This document shows positions 49,994 through 58,595 of a stretch of 64,000 nt of DNA, piece after piece. The stretch's first letter is position 1, and the number at the start of each line of letters is the position of its first letter. The notes under the pieces were generated by a model. The model made no database searches and was not told where the DNA came from. It saw nothing but the letters and a program-made list of their open reading frames with translations. Both the position numbers and the translations under genes were made by a program. The DNA is from Christensenella sp. UBA1685 (lineage in GTDB: Bacteria > Bacillota > Clostridia > Christensenellales > CAG-138): NCBI GenBank assembly GCA_002320595.1, contig DCKB01000003.1, positions 1 to 64,000 on the forward strand. Reading direction: 5' to 3'.

Positions 49994-50626
49994 TCAGTCA
50001 CCCAGCACGCCATGCTCGATCTTATAGCTCAGTTCGCTCAGGCTGTCGTTCAGATGTACGTTTTCAATCGGCACTGCCGCCACAAGGTCGATCGGCACAA
50101 AGTTCCAAATTCCCTTTATGCCGGCGGCAACCATGCGTTCGGCAATTTCCTGCGCAGCGCTCCTGCGCGCCGCAATCACGCCGATGTCAATTTCATGCGT
50201 GCGGATAAATTCCTCAAGCTGTGCGGAATCATAAACCGGTTTGCCGTTGATTTCCTTGCCGATCAGTTCCGGAGCTACATCAAACAATGCAAGAACCCGG
50301 AATCCTGCCGCAGAGAACCCTTCAAAATTTGTAAGTGCATGGCCGATGTTGCCCGCGCCGACGATGACAACGGAATGCTCCCGGTCAAGCGCAAGAATCG
50401 ACTTAATCTCCGAAAGCAGCGTGCGGACATTATAGCCATAGCCCTGTTGGCCAAAGCCGCCGAAGCAGTTGAAGTCCTGCCTTACCTGCGAAGCATTCAG
50501 CCGCATCTGCTGCGCCAGCTTTTCCGATGAAATGCGCTCCACTCCCTGGCTCTCCAGCATCACCAAATGCCGGTAATATCTGGGCAACCGTTTAATTACA
50601 GCTTCAGAAACCTTTTTGAATGCCAT
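49994..50626 (-). CDS. rex: redox-sensing transcriptional repressor Rex
   Basis: Rex represses fermentation and respiration genes until NADH builds up. The 210-residue protein has an N-terminal winged helix (VIKRLPRYYRHLVMLESQGVERISSEKLAQQM, QVRQDFNCFGGFGQQGYGYNV) and a Rossmann domain (VVIVGAGNIGHALTNF, ALFDV). ATG 50624-50626 follows GGAGG. Targets in this organism could include pta-ackA, but no Rex site was found there by eye. Confidence 0.95.
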   Translation of the reverse strand: MAFKKVSEAVIKRLPRYYRHLVMLESQGVERISSEKLAQQMRLNASQVRQDFNCFGGFGQQGYGYNVRTLLSEIKSILALDREHSVVIVGAGNIGHALTNFEGFSAAGFRVLALFDVAPELIGKEINGKPVYDSAQLEEFIRTHEIDIGVIAARRSAAQEIAERMVAAGIKGIWNFVPIDLVAAVPIENVHLNDSLSELSYKIEHGVLGD

Positions 50627-50768
50627 GTTTTTCCTCCGAAATAACCCGCCCATGCGGAATGTACCATTTTTATTTTATCCACTTTTTCTGAATTTCGCAA
50701 GCGGGCTGCCTAAAAAGCCTGCATTTTTTATACCATTTTGACAGCTGCATCATGCAGTGCGGTCATTT

Positions 50769-51497
50769 TCATGCCCGCACAAACAATGAGCCGTTTTTCT
50801 CTTTCCGCCAATCCCCGTAAACGCCGCAATATGCCGCGCCAAGTTCAAGGTGCAGCATGGCAATCCCGCAATCCAACCGGCCATATCCAAAGTTCTTTGA
50901 GGTGTTCCCCACAAGAATCCCCTCCTCCGCCGCATGAAAGCGCCAGGGCTGGCTGTTCATTGCAGAAGGTGCGCGCCGCGCGCATTCGATTGCCCGCTTC
51001 TGCCACACGGGAAGTTCGCCGAACTGCTCCGCCGTAAGTCCTGTCAGCTTTTCGTACGAGCGGCGGGGGCGCGCGGTATATTCTTCATCCGGCACGCCGA
51101 TGGGTGTGATACACGCAATGCGTTCCCCTTCGGAAAGCTCCACGGCGGAAAGCGCGGTTTGCTTGTGATAAGATGCGCCAAGCCAGCAGGTACCAAGGCC
51201 CATTGCCGTGCATTCCAACACAAACGCTTCGCCGACATAGCCCGCCATCTCCGGCTCTGCATCCTTCTGAACAATGATAGCGGCAAAGCTGTTCGTTCCG
51301 CTTATCTTGCCATACCAGAGAAAAATCGGCCTGAACACTTCCTCCGACCTCCCGATGGCGATGCGAACGCCATGGGCGCGCAACAGCTCCGCCATGCCGG
51401 CAAGCGCTTCAAGCTGCTTTTCCTCCGGGCCGTCCTTGTATCTACGCACGGAAAACCGCCTTTGCGATGCCTCATACCAGCGCTGCATGCTTTCCAT
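50769..51497 (-). CDS. nitroreductase family flavoprotein
   Basis: A 242-residue protein of the nitroreductase fold (FMN-dependent oxidoreductase). Seen are RRFSVRRYKDGP near the N-terminus, EAFVLECTAMGLGTCWLGASYH, RRPRRSYEKLT and ECARRAPSAMNSQPWRFH, the last resembling the usual FMN-binding APSAxNxQPW motif, here unusually near the C-terminal third: the domain order looks circularly permuted relative to classic nitroreductases, as in TM-nitroreductase-type proteins. It lies 19 bases after uvrA. Confidence 0.8.
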   Translation of the reverse strand: MESMQRWYEASQRRFSVRRYKDGPEEKQLEALAGMAELLRAHGVRIAIGRSEEVFRPIFLWYGKISGTNSFAAIIVQKDAEPEMAGYVGEAFVLECTAMGLGTCWLGASYHKQTALSAVELSEGERIACITPIGVPDEEYTARPRRSYEKLTGLTAEQFGELPVWQKRAIECARRAPSAMNSQPWRFHAAEEGILVGNTSKNFGYGRLDCGIAMLHLELGAAYCGVYGDWRKEKNGSLFVRA

Positions 51498-51516
51498 TTC
51501 CGTCTCCCCCGTTCCG

Positions 51517-54366
51517 TTATTCTTTGATCCGTTCCTCGCTTGCCCGCTCCAAAATGGGTTTTAAGTATTGGCCGGTATAGCTTCCCGCAACCGCTGCAAC
51601 TTCTTCCGGTGTGCCTGTCGCAACGACCGTACCGCCGCGATTTCCGCCTTCCGGACCAAGGTCAATAATGTAATCCGCCGTTTTGATCACATCAAGGTTA
51701 TGCTCAATTACGAGTACGCTGCTGCCGCCCCCGCAAAGGCGCTGCAGAATCTCCAGCAAGCGCTTAACATCCGCCACATGCAGGCCGGTGGTCGGTTCGT
51801 CCAACACATACAGCGTGCGTCCCGTGTCCTTGCGGGAAAGCTCCGTCGCAAGCTTTACGCGCTGTGCTTCCCCGCCCGAAAGCGTTGTGGAAGGCTGTCC
51901 AAGTCTCACATAACCTAAGCCAACGTCGTAAAGCGTTTGCAGTTTCTTTGCAAGGCGCGGCAGCGGCGCAAAAAATTCAAGCGCTTCTTCGACCGTCATG
52001 TCCAGCACATCCGCAATGGATTTTCCTTTGTAGCGCACCTCCAGCGTTTCTCGGTTGTAGCGCTTGCCGCGGCACACTTCACAAGGCACGTAAATGTCCG
52101 GCAGGAAGTGCATTTCAATCTTGATGATGCCGTCGCCCCGGCAGGCTTCGCACCGTCCGCCCTTCACATTAAAGCTGAAGCGGCCGTTGTTATAACCGCG
52201 CATACGCGCATCCGGCGTTTGTGCGTACACTTCCCGGATCAGATCGAACAGGCCGGTATATGTGGCGGGATTGCTGCGCGGCGTCCGCCCGATGGGCGAT
52301 TGATCAATATCAATGATCTTGTCAAGCTGTTCAATGCCAAGGATCTCGTCATAATCCAGCGAACGCGTCCGCGCGCCGTTGAGTTCACGCAGGAGGGTTT
52401 TCTTTACGATCTCGTTCACAAGGCTGGACTTGCCGCTGCCCGACACGCCCGTTACGCAGGTAAAGATACCAAGCGGAATATCCACATCGATATTTTTGAG
52501 GTTGTTCGCCCGCGCGCCGCGCACGCGGAGGTATTTCCCGCCGCAATCGCGCCGCGTCTGCGGTACCTCGATGCGCTGCACGCCCGTGAGAAATTGACCG
52601 GTGATGGATTCCGGCGTTTGCATGACGTCTTCCAGCGTGCCTTTTGCAACAACATGCCCGCCGTGTTCGCCCGCTCCGGGGCCAATATCCACAATATAGT
52701 CCGCCGCACGGATCGTATCTTCATCGTGTTCAACCACAATGAGCGTATTTCCAAGATCGCGCATTCCCTGAAGCGTTGCGAGCAGGCGCGCGTTATCCCG
52801 CTGGTGCAGGCCGATGCTCGGTTCGTCAAGGATATACAGCACGCCCACAAGGCCGGAGCCGATCTGCGTGGCCAAGCGGATGCGCTGTGCTTCGCCGCCG
52901 GAAAGCGTTGCAGCCGCGCGGGAAAGCGTCAGGTAATCAAGCCCCACATTCACAAGAAAGCCTAACCGCGCGTCAATCTCCCGAAAGATCTGTTCGCCGA
53001 TCATGCGCTGTTGCTCGGAAAGCGCAAGCGAGCGCAGAAACGTGCGCGCGTCGAGCACGGTCATTTCGCTGACTTCCGCGATGGATTTGCCCCCCACCGT
53101 CACGGCGAGGCTTTCCGGGCGCAGGCGTTTGCCGCAGCAATCCGGGCAGGGTATGTTGGACATATATGCCTCATATTCCTGCTTCATGCCTTCGGACTGC
53201 GTTTCGCGATACCGCCGCTCCAGATTGTTGCAAATGCCTTCAAACGGGGAATCGAACGTGCCGCTGCCGAATTCTTTCTTGTATTCAATGTGCAGGCGTT
53301 CTTTGCCTGTTCCGTACAAAATCGCCTGCTTTGCCGCATGCGGCAGCTCCGCGAACGGCGTTTCCAGCGAAAAGCCATACTTTTCCGCAAGCGCCGTGAA
53401 GTACATTCCCGCGATGGATTCCTTATTCGCGCTCTGCCAGCCGCTCACCGAAATTGCGCCTTTTGCAAGTGAAAGACTTTCATCCGGCACAACGAGCGCC
53501 GGGTCGATCTTCATCATCGTGCCAAGGCCGGAACACGTTGGGCATGCGCCGAACGGATTGTTGAAGGAGAACATGCGCGGCGTCAGTTCTTCGAGGCTTA
53601 CGCCACAATCCGGGCAGGCATAATTCTGGGAAAACAGCAGCTCTTCCTTCTCCACCACATCCACCTTCACAAGGCCGCCGCCAAAGGCAAAGGCAGTTTC
53701 CAAAGAATCGTTGAGCCGGCCCTCCGCTCCAGGGCGGATCACGAGCCTGTCCACTACGACGTCGATTGTGTGCTTAAGCTTTTTGTCAAGCGGCGGCACA
53801 TTGCCGATGTCGTAAACCGTGCCATCCACGCGCACGCGCACGTAGCCTTCTTTGCGGATGCTTTCGAGAAGCTTTGCGTGCTCGCCCTTGCGTCCGCGCA
53901 CAGCCGGTGCAATGACCTGCACGCGCGTCCCTTCTCCAAGCGCCATCACCTGATCGACCACCTGATCAATGCTTTGCCGCTCAATGGGCCTGCCGCATTT
54001 CGGACAGTGCGGAATGCCGATGCGCGCATACAGCAGGCGCAGATAATCGTGGACCTCCGTGACCGTGCCTACCGTGGAGCGCGGGTTGTTCGAGGTGCTT
54101 TTTTGGTCGATCGAAATTGCCGGGGAAAGCCCTTCGATGGTATCGACATCCGGCTTTTCCATCTGCCCCAAAAACTGGCGTGCATATGACGAAAGCGATT
54201 CCACATACCGCCGCTGCCCTTCCGCATAGATGGTGTCAAACGCAAGGGATGATTTTCCGGAGCCGGAAAGCCCGGTAAACACAATAAGTTGATCGCGCGG
54301 GAGCGTAATGTCCACATTTTTGAGGTTATGTTCCCGCGCGCCTTTAATCACAAGCGCGTCTTTCAT
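51517..54366 (-). CDS. uvrA: excinuclease ABC subunit A
   Basis: UvrA scans DNA for bulky damage and loads UvrB. The 949-residue ABC protein has two nucleotide-binding modules (Walker A GLSGSGKSSLAFDT ~31-44 and GVSGSGKSSLVNEI ~640), two LSGGEAQR signatures, zinc-finger cysteine pairs (CPDCG/CPTCSG and CEACRGDG/CEVCRGKR) and the full UvrB-binding region. It follows uvrB by 53 bases. Confidence 0.98.
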   Translation of the reverse strand: MKDALVIKGAREHNLKNVDITLPRDQLIVFTGLSGSGKSSLAFDTIYAEGQRRYVESLSSYARQFLGQMEKPDVDTIEGLSPAISIDQKSTSNNPRSTVGTVTEVHDYLRLLYARIGIPHCPKCGRPIERQSIDQVVDQVMALGEGTRVQVIAPAVRGRKGEHAKLLESIRKEGYVRVRVDGTVYDIGNVPPLDKKLKHTIDVVVDRLVIRPGAEGRLNDSLETAFAFGGGLVKVDVVEKEELLFSQNYACPDCGVSLEELTPRMFSFNNPFGACPTCSGLGTMMKIDPALVVPDESLSLAKGAISVSGWQSANKESIAGMYFTALAEKYGFSLETPFAELPHAAKQAILYGTGKERLHIEYKKEFGSGTFDSPFEGICNNLERRYRETQSEGMKQEYEAYMSNIPCPDCCGKRLRPESLAVTVGGKSIAEVSEMTVLDARTFLRSLALSEQQRMIGEQIFREIDARLGFLVNVGLDYLTLSRAAATLSGGEAQRIRLATQIGSGLVGVLYILDEPSIGLHQRDNARLLATLQGMRDLGNTLIVVEHDEDTIRAADYIVDIGPGAGEHGGHVVAKGTLEDVMQTPESITGQFLTGVQRIEVPQTRRDCGGKYLRVRGARANNLKNIDVDIPLGIFTCVTGVSGSGKSSLVNEIVKKTLLRELNGARTRSLDYDEILGIEQLDKIIDIDQSPIGRTPRSNPATYTGLFDLIREVYAQTPDARMRGYNNGRFSFNVKGGRCEACRGDGIIKIEMHFLPDIYVPCEVCRGKRYNRETLEVRYKGKSIADVLDMTVEEALEFFAPLPRLAKKLQTLYDVGLGYVRLGQPSTTLSGGEAQRVKLATELSRKDTGRTLYVLDEPTTGLHVADVKRLLEILQRLCGGGSSVLVIEHNLDVIKTADYIIDLGPEGGNRGGTVVATGTPEEVAAVAGSYTGQYLKPILERASEERIKE

Positions 54367-54419
54367 ATCAATCTTTCCTCTGTCTATTGCAAAAATCGTC
54401 TCTTCTCACCGCAGGCCAC

Positions 54420-56453
54420 TTATTTCTTGGGCGACTTGCGCGCTCTGCCGCGCGCCTTCTTTGCGCTGCCCGGCGTGCCGGGCGCAGGCTTTTTGACGGC
54501 AGCGCCGTCGCCTGTGAGCGCAAACAGCTCATCGCGCAGCTTGGCCGCAGCCTCGAAGTCCAGCTCTGCCGCAGCCTGGCGCATCTGCGTGCGCAGGATT
54601 TCAATGCGTTCCTGACGTTCTGCTTCCGTCATGCCGCCTTCGTCCTGTTTCGCCTTGCGTGAAATTTCCAGCACGTTATGCACGGCTTTTTTCACGCTCC
54701 GGGGCGTGATGTTGTGTTCGATGTTGAACGCCTGCTGTTTTTCACGGCGGCGGTTGGTTTCTTCAATCGCGCGGCGCATGGAATCGGTGATCTCATCCGC
54801 ATACATAATAACCCGTCCGTCTACATTGCGCGCAGCGCGGCCCACGGTCTGGATGAGCGAAGTCGTGGAACGCAAAAAGCCTTCCTTATCCGCGTCCAAA
54901 ATCGCCACGAGGCCGACCTCCGGCAGGTCAAGCCCTTCGCGCAGCAGGTTGATGCCCACAAGCACATCAAACTCGCCCAGGCGAAGATCCCGGATGATCT
55001 CCATACGTTCGATTGTTTCAATGTCGGAATGCATATAACGCACGCGCACGCCCATGGAGTCCAAATATTCCGTAAGCGTTTCCGCCATGCGTTTTGTAAG
55101 CGTGGTGGCAAGCGTGCGGTATCCGCGCGCCGCCATCTGCTTCACCTCGCTCAAAAGATCGTCAATCTGGCCTTTTACGGGGCGCACGCTGATCTCCGGG
55201 TCAATCAGGCCTGTTGGGCGGATGATCTGCTCCACCGTCTGGCTGGAAAGCCCCAGTTCATACTCCCCGGGCGTGGCAGAAACGCAGATCAGCTGGTTGA
55301 TGCGCTTGCTGAACTCTTCAAAACGCAGCGGCCGGTTATCGAACGCCGCAGGCAGGCGAAAGCCGTATTCCACCAGGTTTTCCTTACGGGAACGATCCCC
55401 GCTGTACATTCCACGCACCTGCGGCAGCGTCACGTGGGATTCATCCACAATCATGAGGAAATCCTTGGGAAAATAATCAAGCAGCGTAAACGGCGGCTGC
55501 CCGGGTTTGCGTCCGTCAAAATAGCGGGAATAGTTCTCAATGCCCTGGCAATAGCCTATTTCGCGCATCATTTCGATGTCGTACAGCGTTCGCTGTTCAA
55601 TGCGCTGTGCCTCAAGAAGCTTGTCCACAGCCTTAAACTCGTCTACGCGCTTCCAAAGGTCGTTTTCAATCTCCCCGATTGCCGTCTCCAGCTTTTCCTT
55701 GCCGGTTGCATAATGCGATGCGGGGAACACGGCAACATGCGCGCGCTGAAGCAAAATCTCTCCGGTAAGCGGATTCACCTCGCTGATGCGCTCGATTTCA
55801 TCCCCAAAAAATTCTACGCGCAGCACCCTGTCCGACCAGTTCACGGGGAAGATGTCCAGCACGTCCCCTTTGGCACGAAACGTCCCGCGTGAAAAATCGA
55901 TCTCGTTGCGTTGGTATTGGATGTCTACAAGCCTGCGGATCACCTCATCCCGCTCGATCCGCATGCCCTCGCGCAGGGAAATCGAAAGCTTCAGGTATTC
56001 TTCCGGGTCTCCTAGAGCGTAAATACACGAAACAGAAGCCACAATAATCACATCCCGCCGCTCGTTCAGGGCGCAGGTGGCGCTGTGGCGCAGTTTGTCG
56101 ATTTCATCGTTGACTGTGGAAACTTTTTCGATATACGTATCCGAGGAGGCAATATACGCCTCCGGCTGATAATAGTCGTAATAGGAGACAAAATATTCAA
56201 CCGCGCTGCCGGGAAAGAATTCCCGAAGCTCAGAGCAAAGCTGAGCGGCAAGCGTTTTGTTGTGCGCAATGACGAGCGTGGGCTTCTGCACACGTTCGAT
56301 CACTTTTGCCATGGTAAAGGTTTTGCCGCTGCCGGTCACGCCCAGCAGCACCTGTGTTTTGTCGCCGCGCAGCACACCCGCCGCAAGCTTTTCTATGGCC
56401 TGCGGCTGATCGCCCTGCGGTTCAAACGGCGACACCACCTTGAATTCGTTCAT
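54420..56453 (-). CDS. uvrB: excinuclease ABC subunit B
   Basis: UvrB verifies DNA damage and recruits UvrC for incision. The 677-residue helicase-like protein has Walker A GVTGSGKTFTMAKVI, the beta-hairpin YYDYYQPEAYI, DESHVTLPQ, SATPGEYEL, QTVGRAARN and a C-terminal UVR motif. ATG 56451-56453 gives the standard MNEFKVVSPFEPQGDQP start, although the Shine-Dalgarno site is weak. It ends in a basic tail (KKARGRARKSPKK). No LexA box was found in the 200 bases upstream. Confidence 0.98.
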   Translation of the reverse strand: MNEFKVVSPFEPQGDQPQAIEKLAAGVLRGDKTQVLLGVTGSGKTFTMAKVIERVQKPTLVIAHNKTLAAQLCSELREFFPGSAVEYFVSYYDYYQPEAYIASSDTYIEKVSTVNDEIDKLRHSATCALNERRDVIIVASVSCIYALGDPEEYLKLSISLREGMRIERDEVIRRLVDIQYQRNEIDFSRGTFRAKGDVLDIFPVNWSDRVLRVEFFGDEIERISEVNPLTGEILLQRAHVAVFPASHYATGKEKLETAIGEIENDLWKRVDEFKAVDKLLEAQRIEQRTLYDIEMMREIGYCQGIENYSRYFDGRKPGQPPFTLLDYFPKDFLMIVDESHVTLPQVRGMYSGDRSRKENLVEYGFRLPAAFDNRPLRFEEFSKRINQLICVSATPGEYELGLSSQTVEQIIRPTGLIDPEISVRPVKGQIDDLLSEVKQMAARGYRTLATTLTKRMAETLTEYLDSMGVRVRYMHSDIETIERMEIIRDLRLGEFDVLVGINLLREGLDLPEVGLVAILDADKEGFLRSTTSLIQTVGRAARNVDGRVIMYADEITDSMRRAIEETNRRREKQQAFNIEHNITPRSVKKAVHNVLEISRKAKQDEGGMTEAERQERIEILRTQMRQAAAELDFEAAAKLRDELFALTGDGAAVKKPAPGTPGSAKKARGRARKSPKK

Positions 56454-56672
56454 ACTGTCCGTTCCGTCTTTCCTCAATACGCGCCTCGTCTTATTCTACC
56501 AAATAACACGCGGAAAGAAAACTCCGCACGTACATTTTCCCGATATTTTGTTTTGGTATTTCGTGGTTTCAGTGTGCGGAAGCAATTGGCGAGGCTTCCA
56601 AGCATCTCATATTGTGCATCCCGGCAGCAAAATGATAGCATGTATATACACTGATTTAGGATGTGAAACAAT

Positions 56673-56846
56673 ATGGATGCCCTTTTTCTTCTCTATGTCG
56701 GCGCGATCCCCGTTGTGCCCTTGATCGGCGCGGGAATTTTTAAACGCCGCAAGGATACCCGGCGGCGCAATGTGTGCTATGGGCTGTTCGCGCTGCAGCT
56801 GCTGCTAAGCATCGGCTGCGCGGCTGTGTATTTGCAGCAGCATTGA
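56673..56846 (+). CDS. 57-residue small membrane protein
   Basis: A short frame beginning MDALFLLYVGAIPVVPLIG, then a basic stretch FKRRKDTRRRN and a second hydrophobic segment LFALQLLLSIGCAAVYL, ending QQH. Two membrane segments around a positive loop would place the loop in the cytoplasm. Codon use matches neighbouring genes. The ribosome site is weak (AGGA 14 bases ahead). It is divergent from uvrB and convergent with coaX across a hairpin. Function unknown. Confidence 0.6.
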   Translation: MDALFLLYVGAIPVVPLIGAGIFKRRKDTRRRNVCYGLFALQLLLSIGCAAVYLQQH

Positions 56847-56849
56847 AAC

Positions 56850-56869
56850 GGGGCGGTTTTCACCGCCCC
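56850..56869. terminator. short bidirectional hairpin between the small membrane gene and coaX
   Basis: GGGGCGG (56850-56856) pairs with CCGCCCC (56863-56869). The T-tract is weak on both strands. Confidence 0.6.
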
Positions 56870-56876
56870 GCCAAAG

Positions 56877-57644
56877 TTACTTGTTCATACGGTAGATAAA
56901 GTTGAGGCCTTCAAGCGTAAGCGTCGGGTTAAGCACATCGATACAATCCGTTTCGGCAGCGATCATGGAGGACATACCGCCCGTTGCGACCACCGTGGGC
57001 GGTGCGCTCAGTTCCTTTTCCATCTGCCGCACGATGTTTTCCACAAACCCAACATACCCATTGATGATGCCGGACTGGATGCCATCCTTCGTGTTTTTGC
57101 AAATGGCATGATCCGGCTTGATGTATTCGACCTTGTGCAGCATGGCTGCCTTTTCAACCAACGCATCCGTGGAAACGATGATGCCCGGCCCAATCGCGCC
57201 GCCGAGAAATGCGCCGTCCTCAGATACGACGGAAAATGTGGTTGCCGTACCGAAATCAATAATCACAACCGGGCCGCCATAGCTGCGGTACGCCGCAACG
57301 GCATTGCAGATGCGGTCCGCACCCAATAATTCAGGGTAATCATACCAGATATCCAGCCCTAGTTCCAGGGAAGAACTTACCATCATCGGCTGTTGTCCGA
57401 AGAAATAAAGCTGGCACATGTGCTCGATGGTGTAGTTGATCGACGGCACAACCGAGGAGACGATGATGCCGCACACATCCCGCGTTGAAAGGCCGAGATG
57501 CCCGAAAAACGACTCCATCTGCACGCCCAGTTCATCCGAGGTGCGGTGAAGATCCGTCGTCATGCGCCAGGAATTGAGCAGCCTGCCGTCCTTATAAATG
57601 CCGGTTTTGATGTTCGTGTTGCCGATGTCCATCGCAAGGAGCAT
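56877..57644 (-). CDS. coaX: type III pantothenate kinase
   Basis: CoaX phosphorylates pantothenate, the first step of CoA synthesis; coaD (19780-20274) acts later. The 255-residue ASKHA-fold protein has MLLAMDIGNTNIKTGIY (phosphate loop with catalytic Asp), ELLGADRICNAVAA, IIDFGTATTFSVV and a C-terminal TLEGLNFIY. Type III enzymes are feedback-resistant and need K+. It follows the ECF transporter gene by 36 bases. Confidence 0.96.
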   Translation of the reverse strand: MLLAMDIGNTNIKTGIYKDGRLLNSWRMTTDLHRTSDELGVQMESFFGHLGLSTRDVCGIIVSSVVPSINYTIEHMCQLYFFGQQPMMVSSSLELGLDIWYDYPELLGADRICNAVAAYRSYGGPVVIIDFGTATTFSVVSEDGAFLGGAIGPGIIVSTDALVEKAAMLHKVEYIKPDHAICKNTKDGIQSGIINGYVGFVENIVRQMEKELSAPPTVVATGGMSSMIAAETDCIDVLNPTLTLEGLNFIYRMNK

Positions 57645-57680
57645 AATGATGTTCCCTCACTTATTTTTTACAGCAGTGGA

Positions 57681-58301
57681 TCAGGCGGTGCGCCGTTTCA
57701 TGTAGCTTTGCAGCGCCTTGCCCGCCGCCGTGCAGATCAGAACTGCCGCCACGGCTTCAATTCCGCCGTTTACCAGGCCGGTCGTTGCAAAAAGAATCGC
57801 CGCCACCCCTGCGACATCCGTTCCGAACGCTTGCGCAACCAGCGGCGCCGCAAGCAGATACAGGATGCCAAGGAACAGCACGGTGTTGGTAAGCGAACCT
57901 GCGGCGGATGCCACCATCATGCCAAGCACGTTTTTCTTTGGGGTAAGCACGCGGTACAGGAGTGCGCTCACAAACCCGACAAGGATGCGTGGAAGGAAGA
58001 GCACTGCAAGAACAAGAAGCAGATTGTACAGTCCAAAGCCCGTATCCGCTCCCAACATGATCATGGAAAGCGGTGTGGGAACCAGCAGAGCCCGCAGCAG
58101 GCTGGAAAGCCCGAAGAAAAACCCCAGAACCAAACCGCCGCGCAAGCCGAGGAAAAAGCTTCCGAGGATCACGGGGATGTGGATCAGTGTAATTTCGATT
58201 GGTCCCGCGGTGATATACCCGATCGGAGTAAGCGCAAGCACAAAAATCATTCCGACAAACAGCGCGTAAAGAACCAGCGTATGAACTTTATTGCGTTCCA
58301 T
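57681..58301 (-). CDS. ECF transporter S component, probably for pantothenate
   Basis: A 206-residue membrane protein with about six hydrophobic segments, starting MERNKVHTLVLYALFVGMIFVLALTPIGYI and with LIHIPVILGSFFLGLRGGLVLGFFFGLSSLLRALL. This is the substrate-binding S component of an energy-coupling-factor vitamin importer, using shared EcfA/A'/T proteins encoded elsewhere. The coaX neighbour makes pantothenate (PanT) the best guess. ATG 58299-58301 follows GGAGGG. Confidence 0.85.
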   Translation of the reverse strand: MERNKVHTLVLYALFVGMIFVLALTPIGYITAGPIEITLIHIPVILGSFFLGLRGGLVLGFFFGLSSLLRALLVPTPLSMIMLGADTGFGLYNLLLVLAVLFLPRILVGFVSALLYRVLTPKKNVLGMMVASAAGSLTNTVLFLGILYLLAAPLVAQAFGTDVAGVAAILFATTGLVNGGIEAVAAVLICTAAGKALQSYMKRRTA

Positions 58302-58484
58302 TCTATCGCCCTCCTGCGAAGTGTTCTTCTGCAAACCGCTTTGTTACAGCCGTCCGCTGAAAGCATATTATACCTTTATTTTTGCGCACACGCAACCCTG
58401 CGCGAGCGTTTTTCATGCCCATTTGCCAACCTGTTTCCGAAGTGTTAATTTTCTGTTTGTGCGCCTCTTCCTCCCACAATGCCC

Positions 58485-58512
58485 TTTACATCCCCCCTGC
58501 CGCGCGATTATA
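58485..58512 (+). promoter_or_regulatory. promoter of the VanW protein gene
   Basis: TTTACA (58485-58490), 16 bases, TATAAT (58507-58512). Otherwise 58302-58595 holds no gene. Confidence 0.68.
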
Positions 58513-58595
58513 ATAGAACAGAAAGCGGCACGCTGCGCGCTCCCGCGACTGATTTCGAACAGAATTATTTTTAATATAATGAGGTAACCGGCAAA

